From Frondihabitans sp. Leaf304 (GTDB lineage Bacteria; Actinomycetota; Actinomycetes; Actinomycetales; Microbacteriaceae): a stretch of DNA of 64,000 nucleotides. Positions 54,753 to 62,838 of this stretch are shown here, one piece after another. The translations under genes and the position numbers were made by a program. The stretch is from contig NZ_LMNV01000002.1 in NCBI RefSeq assembly GCF_001423105.1, forward strand, positions 1,802,424 through 1,866,423, in the 5' to 3' direction. How positions within the stretch are numbered: the stretch's first letter is position 1; every line of letters begins with the position of its first letter. The notes below the pieces were generated by a model. That model was not told where the DNA came from. It made no database searches and saw only the letters and a list, made by a program, of their open reading frames with translations.

Positions 54753-55492
54753 GTTCCACCTTCCGCAGCGACCGCTGCCGCTGCTGCTCGTGCTGCCGGA
54801 TGCAGGTACTCCCCACCCCGCGGACAGAACCCACCGTCGCCGTCGAACCGGTAGATCAGGGGTTCGCCCGTGGGGAGGTTCAGGTCCGCGAGCTCACCGT
54901 CAGTTAGGCCGTCCATGCAGGCACACAGTGCCCGCAGTGAGTTGCCGTGCGCGACGACGAGCACTGTCTGCCCGTCGCGGAGTGCCGGGGTGATGCTGTG
55001 CGACAGGACGGGTTGGACCCGGCGGATGACGTCGGAGAGTGTTTCGGTTCGACGAAGTGCCGCCCACGGCAGTCCACGAAGCGCCGGCGTCCGCCGGAGC
55101 GCCAGCCACGCGCGGATCGACATGCGTGGTGGCCGTCCCGTGCGGGTCCGACGAACAGCGAAGAACTGCTCCGCCCCCAACGCCGCTTGCGCATTCTGCT
55201 TGGACATGCCGGTGAGGGCGCCGTAGTTCCGCTCGTTCAACCGCCACGTCGACTCGATCGGCGCATCACGTCCGAGGACGTCGGTGACGAGCTCCGCCGT
55301 GTGGAGCGCCCGCTCGAGCGTCGACGTGAGCACGAGGTCCGGTCGGATGCCGGCATGCAGAAGTAGCAACCCAGCCCGATTCGCTTCGGCGCTGCCCTGT
55401 TCGGTCAGCGCGACGTCTCGCAAGCCGGTGAAGGTACCGGCAGCGTTCGCAGTGCTCTGTCCGTGGCGGAGCAGAACAAGCTGGCCGGTCAC
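54749..55492 (-). CDS. gpmA: 2,3-bisphosphoglycerate-dependent phosphoglycerate mutase
   Basis: 247 residues. Histidine-phosphatase superfamily: LVLLRHGQSTANAAGTFTG with the catalytic His, STLERALHTAELV, LNERNYGALTG with the acid Glu, and VVAHGNSLRAL with the second His. Works directly upstream of enolase in glycolysis. It overlaps usp (ATGA) and crcB (ATGA). Confidence 0.9.
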   Translation of the reverse strand: MTGQLVLLRHGQSTANAAGTFTGLRDVALTEQGSAEANRAGLLLLHAGIRPDLVLTSTLERALHTAELVTDVLGRDAPIESTWRLNERNYGALTGMSKQNAQAALGAEQFFAVRRTRTGRPPRMSIRAWLALRRTPALRGLPWAALRRTETLSDVIRRVQPVLSHSITPALRDGQTVLVVAHGNSLRALCACMDGLTDGELADLNLPTGEPLIYRFDGDGGFCPRGGEYLHPAARAAAAAVAAEGGT

Positions 55493-55995
55493 GGGGTGTC
55501 CAACGGCAGTGGGGCATCGAACCCGACCGGATCAACGGGCACTACGAGCACTGAACGGTGCTGCTGATGGGTCAGCCGTACCGCGACCGACCCCGTGAAG
55601 AACTCCGCGATTCGACCCGCTCCCGTCCTGGCCCCGACGACCAGCATCGCCGCGTCGCGGTCTTCGGCCACCTGCGACAGTGCCCGGCTCGGATCCCCGA
55701 CACCCGGGACGAACGTGACGTCGACGCCGTAGGTCGTTGCGGCAGCACGTACTGCCGCCTTGTCACTGTCCGACAAGCCCTGCGGTGTCGTGTCAGCGGT
55801 GTCAGGGTCGATCGGTTCCACCATCACCGACCCGTCCGAGCGCGTACCGGCATCGAAGAGCGATGCATCCACGCTGACGCACACCAGCGTCGTACCGAAG
55901 CGCCGCGCGATAGACGACGCAACCTCGATGACCCCCGGAGCGAGGCCGGGCAGGACGCCGACGACGACCGGTCCGGAACCGATTGGTGCTGTCAT
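55489..55995 (-). CDS. Universal stress protein family protein
   Basis: 168 residues from ATG 55995 (GGGAG upstream). VVVGVLPGLAPGV at the N-terminus, AAMLVVGARTGAGRIAEFFTGSVAVRLTH near the C-terminus and the end SVLVVPVD are the USP fold with its ATP-binding G-2x-G-9x-G(S/T) element. It is the first gene of the operon usp-gpmA-crcB-crcB-ppa. Confidence 0.85.
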   Translation of the reverse strand: MTAPIGSGPVVVGVLPGLAPGVIEVASSIARRFGTTLVCVSVDASLFDAGTRSDGSVMVEPIDPDTADTTPQGLSDSDKAAVRAAATTYGVDVTFVPGVGDPSRALSQVAEDRDAAMLVVGARTGAGRIAEFFTGSVAVRLTHQQHRSVLVVPVDPVGFDAPLPLDTP

Positions 55996-56001
55996 GACAC
56001 T

Positions 56002-56043
56002 CCCTACCTCAGGCGCGCAGAAGCGCGACCAGCTGAGATAGGG
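56002..56043. promoter_or_regulatory. Long inverted repeat upstream of the USP operon
   Basis: CCCTACCTCAG and CTGAGATAGGG form arms (one G-T pair) around an inner GCGCGC hairpin, seven bases before the USP start. It probably acts on the operon, as an operator or RNA structure. Confidence 0.6.
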
Positions 56044-56046
56044 ACT

Positions 56047-56058
56047 GTTGTCGACAAC
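56047..56058. promoter_or_regulatory. Palindrome GTTGTCGACAAC
   Basis: Perfect 12-base palindrome, 51 bases before the USP start and next to the inverted repeat; possible regulator site for the fluoride-type operon. Confidence 0.6.
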
Positions 56059-56268
56059 TGTCGAGGTTGGGTCCGGCAAGCCCCACTACCGGGTCCGAAG
56101 ACACCACCATTATGCACCCGAACCCCAAGTCACGCGGGCCGTCTCGCGCACCCGCGACGTCCCGACACCGAAGGAAGCGATTCCGACGACACGGAGCGAA
56201 GCTGCCCACACCATGGCCCGTGTCCGAGACCTATGTGCTGCCAGGTACGTCCGAGGTACAGTTCTGCC

Positions 56269-56835
56269 ATGGCATCCGTCGGCTACGCCCGCGTCTCCAC
56301 CCAAGAGCAGAACCTCGACGCGCAAACCGACGCCCTCGCAGCGGCGCACTGCGACAAGGTGTTCGTCGAGCACGCCTCCGGGGTCCTCGCGAAACGGCCC
56401 GCCCTCGATGACGCGCTCGATTACCTCCGCAAAGGCGACACCCTCGTCGTCACGAAACTCGACCGCCTCGGCCGCTCCGTCCGCAACCTGAAAGAAATCG
56501 CCGACGGACTCGAACGCCGAGGCGTTGGCCTCAAAGCCCTATCGCAGGGCATCGACACGACCACCCCCGGCGGCCGCCTGTTCTTCCACATGCTCGCTGC
56601 CATCGCGGAGTTCGAGCACGACCTCATCGTCGAACGCACAAGGGACGGACTCGCCGCCGCCCGAGCCCGCGGCCGAAAAGGCGGCGGGCGCTCCAAGATG
56701 ACCGCCACGAAGGCGAAACAGGCCCGAGCGATGTACGACGAGAAGACCTACACGGTGCAGCAAATTGCCGACACCTTCGGCGTCTCGCGCGGCACCATCT
56801 ACCGACACCTCGAGGAAGACGCCACCTCCAGCTAG
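56269..56835 (+). CDS. Serine recombinase (resolvase)
   Basis: 188 residues from ATG 56269. VGYARVSTQEQN with the catalytic Ser, VTKLDRLGRSVRNLK, GRLFFHMLAAIAEFEHDLI, and a C-terminal HTH (YTVQQIADTFGVSRGTIYRHL). It ends 41 bases before the right inverted repeat of the island and may resolve cointegrates or dimers of the element. It resembles, but is not identical to, the resolvase at 48430. Confidence 0.9.
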   Translation: MASVGYARVSTQEQNLDAQTDALAAAHCDKVFVEHASGVLAKRPALDDALDYLRKGDTLVVTKLDRLGRSVRNLKEIADGLERRGVGLKALSQGIDTTTPGGRLFFHMLAAIAEFEHDLIVERTRDGLAAARARGRKGGGRSKMTATKAKQARAMYDEKTYTVQQIADTFGVSRGTIYRHLEEDATSS

Positions 56836-56875
56836 CCGAGGACTTTCTTAGCTCACGAGCGTTCGTAAAAGCCGC

Positions 56876-56929
56876 AAGTGGGTCCGGCTGAGATTGCCAT
56901 GGTGGGTCCCAAATACCTTGACATAGTCA
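56876..56929 (-). repeat. Right terminal inverted repeat of the island
   Basis: Read on the minus strand it starts TGACTATG and contains GGACCCACCATGGCAATCTC, in line with the left end. Only one copy is found here. The last bases CATAGTCA abut CGGCCG. Confidence 0.8.
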
Positions 56930-56935
56930 CGGCCG
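56930..56935. repeat. Right copy of 6-bp direct repeat
   Basis: CGGCCG, identical to 30116-30121. Confidence 0.5.
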
Positions 56936-56983
56936 GGCAGATTCGTGGAATGCGGGTGAAATCGGCCCAGCGCGCTTGGATTA

Positions 56984-57520
56984 TCAGTTTTTGACGGGGC
57001 GAACGCAGTGGCCGAGTCCGGACTGAAGCAGCGCCTGCGCGGCGGTCTCGCCGTAAGCGAAGAGCGCCGAACCGGTGCCGGGGTTGCCTTTGACCTTGCC
57101 CGTCCGTCCTTCGATGAAGGGAATGCGGCGGGCCATGAAGCAGACGAGGGTGGCCTTCGCGAGGGCGGCCTGGAACCACACCGTGTCGGTGCGGTTGAAG
57201 ACGAGTCCGATGCCGTCGCCATGGTCGGCGAGCTTCAGCATCCACGTTTTCACGTCCGAGTACGGCGGATTGACGAACACTGTGCCGAACCACGAGGAGG
57301 TGAGTCCGTCGTCGTGGATGGTGTAGTGGTGGCGGGCCGGGACGTAGGACCGGTCGGCGCCGGGCGAGCAGGGGTCGAGGTCGAAGGTCAGCCCGATGCT
57401 CGTGAAGATGGACGGCGGGGTGAACCATTCGTCGGACTTGCCGGTGGGGGCTTCGTGGGTGAACCCGGCCTTCTTGCTGGAGGCGGGCGTGGGCGGGGTG
57501 AGGTTGAATTTGTCAGTCAC
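56984..57520 (-). CDS. Phage-type DNA N-6-adenine methyltransferase
   Basis: 178 residues from GTG 57520. SDEWFTPPSIF and FDLDPCSPGAD (substrate/SAM region) and TVFVNPPYSD (the catalytic NPPY motif) match the Dam family found in phages and integrated elements. A CCGCATAG motif ends 7 bases before GTG, so the mRNA may be leaderless. It is the first gene right of the island. Confidence 0.85.
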   Translation of the reverse strand: MTDKFNLTPPTPASSKKAGFTHEAPTGKSDEWFTPPSIFTSIGLTFDLDPCSPGADRSYVPARHHYTIHDDGLTSSWFGTVFVNPPYSDVKTWMLKLADHGDGIGLVFNRTDTVWFQAALAKATLVCFMARRIPFIEGRTGKVKGNPGTGSALFAYGETAAQALLQSGLGHCVRPVKN

Positions 57521-57527
57521 TCCCCGC

Positions 57528-57536
57528 CTATGCGGG
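57528..57536 (-). promoter_or_regulatory. CCCGCATAG motif
   Basis: Variant of the recurring motif with seven bases between its end and the GTG start of the methyltransferase gene, consistent with a -10 element of a leaderless transcript. Confidence 0.5.
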
Positions 57537-57765
57537 ATCCAACATGTTCGACGTAGGAAATGTCCGACCACCTTGTCGCCGGTCGTCATCGACCTGTCGA
57601 GCAGCAAGGCTTCTTGTCAGACGGGTGCACTTTTTGTCAGTGACGACCCGTCCTAACTCGCATCATTTCGTGTACCAGGCCCGTTCCAGATTCCTCATTC
57701 TCGAGAGAATTCGGTGCGTCGGACACCCTTGGGCATGCAACCGCCCAACAATTTGCCAGACGAAT

Positions 57766-58839
57766 TCAGGGCCCACGGCGCTCGTCGTCACGGGCGGTGG
57801 ATGGCCTCTCGAGGATGTTGTTCCGGAAGGCTGTGGCGGCCTGGAACTGCTGTGTTGTCGTGGCTGTTCGTTCGATGTCGAACGCGGTAATAACCTCGTC
57901 CGTCCAGCCCGGGCGAGGAGAGGTCAGAGGCAACGTCTTGTCCTGGGGGAACGTGAGCTCAAGTGTGCAGTCGTCGGCGGTGGCCGGTGTGAAGCCTGCC
58001 TCCCAGAGGTTGAGGTTGTCTTCGTGGACGTGGCGCATCGGGTAGCAGTACGCGATGACCCGGTCGAAGGCACCTTCGCGTGCCGGCGGGGTGCTTGCCC
58101 TCGGGGTCGACAGCAGGCTGAATCCGGTGCGGCGGATGAGGTGTGCTTGCTCGTCGAGGGGCGCGGGGTGGATCCACCGGGTCGTCATGCCGTGCGCACC
58201 GGGATACGTGTCGAGCGCGTAGTGCAGCAGGCCACGCCGGTTGCGGATGCGGACGTGCTCGCGGGTGACGTCGACGTACTCGCGGAGAACCTGGAGGGCG
58301 ACAGAGATCGTGCTGTGCGGGACGTGGAATCGGTGGTGCAGGTCGTCCTTTGTCGGAGCCTCGGCGCTGAGGAGGAGGGTGCGGGCAATGGCGAACGCGA
58401 TGAACGTCTCCCGACGGGGGGTCTCAGTGATCTGGCGCCGGCGACCGAACCGCGGCACCTCCGAACCATGCGCCCACACCCGTCCCAAGGCAACGGACGC
58501 GAGGAGGGTGCGGGTGTTCCCGGTGACGGCGCGGATGGTCTCTCCGGACGGGTCGTCCGCGATGAACAACACGACCGTGCTGGGGCCGGCGCTTTTCATG
58601 GTCTCCTCGACGCTGTTGCGCCACGTCTCGTGGTCGAGCCACCGGACGAGGATAGGCAGCAAGTCGGGGCCGAGGACTTCCGTCGAAGACACTGCGAAGA
58701 CCGGTATGCCGGCTGAGGCGAGGAGGGCGATCACCGGGGTCAGGTCTCGGGCGCCGCCGAACCGGGGCGGGGCAAGGAACCACGCGCCTTCCTCCAGGCG
58801 CGGCTCTCCATCGGACGCGTCAAAGGCAGGCCCGTTCAT
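57766..58839 (-). CDS. Winged-helix protein of unknown function
   Basis: 357 residues from ATG 58839 (AGAGG eight bases upstream). The middle contains LLSAEAPTKDDLHHRFHVPHSTISVALQVLREYVDV, a likely winged HTH, followed by YALDTYPGAHGMTTRWIHPAPLDEQA, a motif seen in some AbiEi-like or type IV antitoxin-like regulators (weak resemblance). The N-terminal 150 residues have no recognised domain. It is the last gene of a chain of overlapping small genes. Confidence 0.5.
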   Translation of the reverse strand: MNGPAFDASDGEPRLEEGAWFLAPPRFGGARDLTPVIALLASAGIPVFAVSSTEVLGPDLLPILVRWLDHETWRNSVEETMKSAGPSTVVLFIADDPSGETIRAVTGNTRTLLASVALGRVWAHGSEVPRFGRRRQITETPRRETFIAFAIARTLLLSAEAPTKDDLHHRFHVPHSTISVALQVLREYVDVTREHVRIRNRRGLLHYALDTYPGAHGMTTRWIHPAPLDEQAHLIRRTGFSLLSTPRASTPPAREGAFDRVIAYCYPMRHVHEDNLNLWEAGFTPATADDCTLELTFPQDKTLPLTSPRPGWTDEVITAFDIERTATTTQQFQAATAFRNNILERPSTARDDERRGP

Positions 58840-58940
58840 CACGGCTGCCTCTGTCGTGGGCGGATCCGCAGGATGTGGTCCCGCAGCACGGCCATGACGT
58901 GTGCGGGCTCGAATGTGCGGGCATCGCGGGAGGTGGTCAT
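58839..58940 (-). CDS. Very small protein (33 aa)
   Basis: ATG 58940 (MTTSRDARTFEPAHVMAVL...) with TGA overlapping the next ATG in a TGATG junction. Its own ATG overlaps the preceding stop (ATGA). The tight overlaps on both sides support a real small gene. Confidence 0.5.
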   Translation of the reverse strand: MTTSRDARTFEPAHVMAVLRDHILRIRPRQRQP

Positions 58941-59242
58941 GCGATTCGCACCCATGAGACGACCGGTGTGGTGCGCCGGACGGTCGGTATCCCGTCTCCC
59001 CTAATGTTGAGGACCATCACCAGGTCGTGACCGATTTCAAGGGCCCCCATTCTCAGCAGGGGCCGCTCGTTCTCGTCCTGGCGGAGGTTCTTCGCCGGGT
59101 CCGCGTCATCCGGGTCCGGGAAACGGGTAGCCGTCTTCTGGTCGAAGTCGATCCTGTAGTGCGACCCCGTCAACGTGACCACGAGGTAGACCCCTGTTTG
59201 CGGCATCGCCGGCAGCTCCCCGGCATCCGTGTCGTCGCTCAT
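58937..59242 (-). CDS. Hypothetical protein (101 aa)
   Basis: ATG 59242 overlaps the preceding stop. A beta-rich sequence (GVYLVVTLTGSHYRIDFDQKTATRF, LEIGHDLVMVLNIRG). No family recognised. Confidence 0.6.
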   Translation of the reverse strand: MSDDTDAGELPAMPQTGVYLVVTLTGSHYRIDFDQKTATRFPDPDDADPAKNLRQDENERPLLRMGALEIGHDLVMVLNIRGDGIPTVRRTTPVVSWVRIA

Positions 59243-59439
59243 TTCTGGTTCTCTCGTTCGTCTCGCAGGCGCATCCATTCCGCGTTCCACCGGGCCCGTG
59301 CGTTCTTCCACGCCGCAACGTCATCAAGGGGCACATTGTGGACCGCCTCCCGGAGGGCGATGAGGCGGCTCATCGCGTCCTCATCGGTATCGAGGCGCAC
59401 GATGAGCCCCCCTGCGACCCGCCGGGCGGCATCACACAT
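59239..59439 (-). CDS. Hypothetical protein, probable upstream frameshift
   Basis: 66 residues from ATG 59439. Coding-like sequence in the same frame (DLFADVVYDLMCDAARRVAGG) continues upstream to about 59484, where it meets a frame (MPDEDDFPHVQK) starting at ATG overlapping the preceding stop. A run of four C residues at 59471-59474 separates them. One added base would give a 98-residue protein. The gene may be frameshifted or start at 59439. Confidence 0.5.
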   Translation of the reverse strand: MCDAARRVAGGLIVRLDTDEDAMSRLIALREAVHNVPLDDVAAWKNARARWNAEWMRLRDERENQK

Positions 59440-59499
59440 GAGGTCGTAAACGACATCGGCGAAAAGGTCCGGGGCTTCTGAACGTGCGGAAAGTCGTCC

Positions 59500-59754
59500 T
59501 CATCCGGCATTGTCACGGTCATCCAGAGCCGTGAGAAGGACTCGGACGAGCCGGTCCGCTTCCTCCACGTAGACATCGGTGTTGGGCAGGTGCGCCTGGC
59601 TGCCGGCCGCCGTCACCCGGTATCCGAATTCCGCGTCAGCGTCTTCGATGTTGACCTGCCTGGGCTCGTAGCTACCAGGGTCGTGGAAGAAGAACATGCC
59701 GAGCATGTGGAGGCTGTCCCTGCCAAGTTGCATCGAGATAAGACGAGGCTTCAC
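59500..59754 (-). CDS. Hypothetical protein (84 aa)
   Basis: GTG 59754 (VKPRLISMQLGRDSLHMLGMFFFHD...). The C-terminus (EEADRLVRVLLTALDDRD) is helical. No family recognised. It heads a chain of overlapping genes on the minus strand. Confidence 0.5.
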   Translation of the reverse strand: MKPRLISMQLGRDSLHMLGMFFFHDPGSYEPRQVNIEDADAEFGYRVTAAGSQAHLPNTDVYVEEADRLVRVLLTALDDRDNAG

Positions 59755-59845
59755 AGCGCACCCGTTTCGTTCAGCCGGTCGGTGATGCAGCCGGTTGGGC
59801 GCGAGGGCTCCCGGCTTAATCCCTGTGACCTTGTCGCCATAGGGG

Positions 59846-60346
59846 TCACCACCGGCAGTCGTAATCGGTAAGCGCTTCGATGACCGGGTTCGGGTCCCGG
59901 CCATCGGCAAGCCAGTCGACGGCGGATACCGGCTCGCCGTCGACGAGGGTCTCGTCCTGCGGTGTGGTCATGAACGCGTGCATCATCTCCCCGTACTTAC
60001 GGCTGAGGCTCACTGGCATGGCACCAAGAACTTCCGTCAGATGCGGGAGCAGCTGCCAGGCGTCACGCCGGTCCGGTTGGCCGGTGAAGACGAACTCCCA
60101 GCGCGGAACACGCTGTTCACCGCTACGACTCGTGGCCCAAAGGCGTCCCGCTTTGATGTCGTCCTCGATGTGGCGCGGTTCGACTCGGAGCATGGCGGCC
60201 GCCTCAGCCGGGGTGACCGTGTGTTCGAGATGTCGCCGCCTGCCGTCTGCCTCCCACACGGCGGCAAGCAGTGCCGCCTCCTCGTCCGAAAGCTCCGGGA
60301 CATCGAAGGGGTCGACGTTGCCGCCCACGGGGTCAACCGGCGACAT
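59846..60346 (-). CDS. Excisionase-like HTH protein similar to VapB45/Rv2018-type antitoxins
   Basis: 166 residues from ATG 60346, overlapping the preceding gene by 14 bases. LEHTVTPAEAAAMLRVEPRHIEDDIKAGRLWA is a MerR/excisionase-like HTH, and the C-terminal AFMTTPQDETLVDGEPVSAVDWLADGRDPNPVIEAL resembles the end of Rv2018-like antitoxins (toxin-binding domain). The partner upstream has no PIN domain, so a TA pair is only a suggestion. Confidence 0.55.
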   Translation of the reverse strand: MSPVDPVGGNVDPFDVPELSDEEAALLAAVWEADGRRRHLEHTVTPAEAAAMLRVEPRHIEDDIKAGRLWATSRSGEQRVPRWEFVFTGQPDRRDAWQLLPHLTEVLGAMPVSLSRKYGEMMHAFMTTPQDETLVDGEPVSAVDWLADGRDPNPVIEALTDYDCRW

Positions 60347-60884
60347 GCGGGTCCCTGACCTCTTCAGGCGGAAGAGGCGGCAGCCGCTCGAGTCCCAATC
60401 CGGCACTCTCCAAGATGGTGGTTTCCGCCTGGTAGTCGGAGACGGCGGCACCGATGAACGAGTTGACCTCGATGAGCTTCGCGGCGCGACGAATCGTCGA
60501 CCGCTCCAAAGCGTCCGCGTCCACAGCGTCCCGGTCGCGGAGGGGGACTGGTTCCTCCCATTCCAGGCATTGCGCCTCGACACGGGCAACTTCAGGGTCC
60601 CACCGCACACCCACCAGAACGCGGCGCTGATCCGAGTCGCGCTCGTAGATGAGCGAGCCGAAGACGAGACTGGCACGGTGCATCTCGACGTCGGCACCGG
60701 TCAGAGTCCACCCGGGCACGTCCAGAGCCGGGTTCCACTTCGGAAGCTTCAAACCCCACGGCGGGACCGGGAGCTGCAGGAGCAGCTGGTCCTTTGTGAC
60801 GGTCGTGTACTTCCTCGTCATGCCGTGGCTGGCGAGGAAGGCGTTGTCGGACGGCTGGTCGTCGCGGCTCGTGCCGTCAGTCAT
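60333..60884 (-). CDS. Hypothetical protein (183 aa)
   Basis: ATG 60884 with a strong GGAGGG site. A mixed alpha/beta sequence (TTVTKDQLLLQLPVPPWGLKLPKWNPAL, ERSTIRRAAKLIEVNSFIGAAVSDYQAETTIL). It overlaps the HTH gene and may act with it; no family recognised. Confidence 0.6.
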   Translation of the reverse strand: MTDGTSRDDQPSDNAFLASHGMTRKYTTVTKDQLLLQLPVPPWGLKLPKWNPALDVPGWTLTGADVEMHRASLVFGSLIYERDSDQRRVLVGVRWDPEVARVEAQCLEWEEPVPLRDRDAVDADALERSTIRRAAKLIEVNSFIGAAVSDYQAETTILESAGLGLERLPPLPPEEVRDPHVAG

Positions 60885-61433
60885 TCTGCTTTCCCTCCGT
60901 AGTGCTGTCTCCCGACTCCTCGATGCGAGACCGTGGGAAGGCTTCGTCAGGGGCCGCGAACGACCTGTTGACGGATGCCAATCTCTCGGTAGGAATGTCC
61001 TGTTCCGAAATGAGCGACGTTTCTCCATACGCGAGGGGACGCTGGGGAGGATTCATCGCTCTGCGCGGCCCGGCTGCACCTTTGGGAACAGAAAGTCTGT
61101 GTTCCCGGCATGGACATTGATCCAGCCTTGCGCTCTGCCCTGGACATTGACTCTCGTGTAGGACTCGGTCCGGGCAGCTTGGTGCGTAAGCCGAAGAGGA
61201 CCCACGACGGCTTGGCGCTCCTCCTCCATCCATGGGGCTTCGGATTGTCCGCCGGCGTAAGTGGCGCAAGCACCTCGGAGTTGCGCTGGGACAGCTGCCT
61301 CGAGTCCGTCGAGTCCGTGATGCGGGTGCGCGACAATCCGAATCGCAACTGAAACGACCATCATTTTTCTCGTTCAACACCAGTCCTCTCGGCCGTCATC
61401 CCATAGCTCTTTACGGTTACTATAGTTACCATT
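60885..61433. other. Stretch without a convincing gene
   Basis: Several overlapping frames of about 100 codons are open on both strands, but none has recognisable product or ribosome binding site. It ends in an AT-rich segment (61,410-61,433) that holds the promoter of the next plus-strand gene. Confidence 0.5.
61421..61426 (+). promoter_or_regulatory. TATAGT -10 box, leaderless promoter
   Basis: TATAGT lies seven bases before ATG 61434, a distance that would start the transcript at the AUG itself. GTTAC occurs directly before and after it. Confidence 0.55.
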
Positions 61434-61811
61434 ATGGTTGATGGACAAGCGTGGATTCGTGTCGCCGGGATGAATGGTATGTCTGCGCGCACGGAGTGGA
61501 TGCAGGACCTATCCGTCCCCACTGGGGTCGAGGTGGACGTGATCGACTTTGGCTACCGTGTGACAATCACCGTCTCGGATAGCCAGGACAGAGTCACCCT
61601 CATTGCCGATCTTGGGACCGGCGATGCGGCGCAGGCCTCATCCGCCCCGGACGCCGCGCCTCTCGTCCGCTTTGGTCGGCTCATCCTGGCTCGGCGTATG
61701 GCCTTCGCTGCTGCGGAGCCGGGGCCCGTGAGGGAGCCGACGACGGAGTTGCGGGATCTCGTCGAGGCGGCGGGCGCCAAATGGATCCGAACCGACCTTG
61801 AACCGGACTAA
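61434..61811 (+). CDS. Hypothetical protein (125 aa)
   Basis: ATG 61434. The N-terminal half is beta-rich (GVEVDVIDFGYRVTITVSDSQDRVTL) and the C-terminal half helical (RFGRLILARRMAFAAAEPG). No family recognised. It converges on the first HTH gene. Confidence 0.55.
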   Translation: MVDGQAWIRVAGMNGMSARTEWMQDLSVPTGVEVDVIDFGYRVTITVSDSQDRVTLIADLGTGDAAQASSAPDAAPLVRFGRLILARRMAFAAAEPGPVREPTTELRDLVEAAGAKWIRTDLEPD

Positions 61812-61814
61812 CCC

Positions 61815-62141
61815 TTAGTCGTGGCGAATCGTTGTGGAAGAGTAAAGGTCGGCATTCAGGGCCAACTCGAGCCTGCCGATGGTGGCGAGGTCCGGCCAGG
61901 CCCGGCCCGCTAGGACTTTCAGCAGAGTGACGTGGCTGAGACCGGCACGCAGGGCGACCGAGCGGATGCTCTGACTTCCAATCTCAGTCCGGAGCCGAAC
62001 GACGAATTGCCTTGCGATCTCGGTCAGCTGGTCATCCGATGGCGCGTCCGGCCAGGGGGCGGGCGCACCCTCGATGGGGAGGGCACGCTCAGTCCTTGAC
62101 ACGAACTCAAGGGTAGGTCTGCGACGTCCATTCCCCCTCAT
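61815..62141 (-). CDS. HTH protein 1 (XRE-like)
   Basis: 108 residues from ATG 62141. The C-terminal 65 residues (IARQFVVRLRTEIGSQSIRSVALRAGLSHVTLLKVLAGRAWPDLATIGRLELAL) form an XRE-like HTH. It is paralogous to the 94-residue protein at 62495. Probably a DNA-binding regulator of the adjacent integrase-like gene region. Confidence 0.75.
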   Translation of the reverse strand: MRGNGRRRPTLEFVSRTERALPIEGAPAPWPDAPSDDQLTEIARQFVVRLRTEIGSQSIRSVALRAGLSHVTLLKVLAGRAWPDLATIGRLELALNADLYSSTTIRHD

Positions 62142-62494
62142 GACTCACGGCGCACATCGCCGTTCGAGGCCAGCTAGACGACTAGAGGTGATGATTTGCG
62201 GGCCACACACGAACGGCACCCCCTTCGCTGACCCACAGCCAAAGACGGACCACCCCCGGACAACGGAGGCTGACCGGCCCTCACCGGAAGGCGTTGCAGG
62301 TTTCGAAGACCGAATCCCCTGACTCATCTACGCACCCAATTGAACGCCCTGATAAGTCCAGCCCGAGGTCGTTGACGCCCTGGCGGGTTCACTCCCCGGC
62401 GCTAGACGGCCGACGCCTCGCCGAGGAGAATCGCGCCTATGCTCGTTTTTATGAGCAGGAGTCTTCCCGACGAGCCGCATCCCGGCGGCAGCTT
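62142..62494. other. Stretch between the two HTH genes
   Basis: No convincing frame. It contains the left copy of a 19-base inverted repeat (62440-62458), itself a TGCTC...GAGCA imperfect palindrome. Confidence 0.5.
62440..62458. repeat. 19-base inverted repeat, copy 1
   Basis: TGCTCGTTTTTATGAGCAG; its complement differs from 63888-63906 at one base. Each copy has inner arms TGCTC/GAGCA. Confidence 0.6.
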
Positions 62495-62779
62495 CTATGA
62501 CGCGCTATGCCTGCCGGGCCAAAGGTCTACCCCGAGACCCGTCTCCAAGCGGGCAATGGTCGCAAGGTCGGGCCACGCCTTCCCGGCAAGAATGCTGACG
62601 AGCGTGACGTTGCCGATGCCGGAATCGAGAGCGACCGAGCGGATGCTTCGACCATCCATGGCCATCCTGACATTGAGCACAAATTGTCGGGCCGTTTCGC
62701 CGAGAGGATCAGACGACGGCCGTTCCGGCCACGGGGCGCTGGCAAGCTCCGCTGGCGTGGCGCGCTGCGGTCGTCCCAT
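62495..62779 (-). CDS. HTH protein 2 (XRE-like)
   Basis: 94 residues. ETARQFVLNVRMAMDGRSIRSVALDSGIGNVTLVSILAGKAWPDLATIARLETGLGVDLW is an XRE-like HTH, closely related to HTH protein 1. It is divergent from the integrase-like gene. Confidence 0.75.
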   Translation of the reverse strand: MGRPQRATPAELASAPWPERPSSDPLGETARQFVLNVRMAMDGRSIRSVALDSGIGNVTLVSILAGKAWPDLATIARLETGLGVDLWPGRHSAS

Positions 62780-62838
62780 GCCGCAAGCGTACGGGCCAGT
62801 CGCCCGTGAGTCAGATCGGCGCGGAAGGATTTACTCGA

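Noticed and set aside
56047-56058. An SOS (LexA) box before the USP operon
   Set aside because: GTTGTCGACAAC does not have the CGAAC/GTTCG half-sites with the correct spacing.
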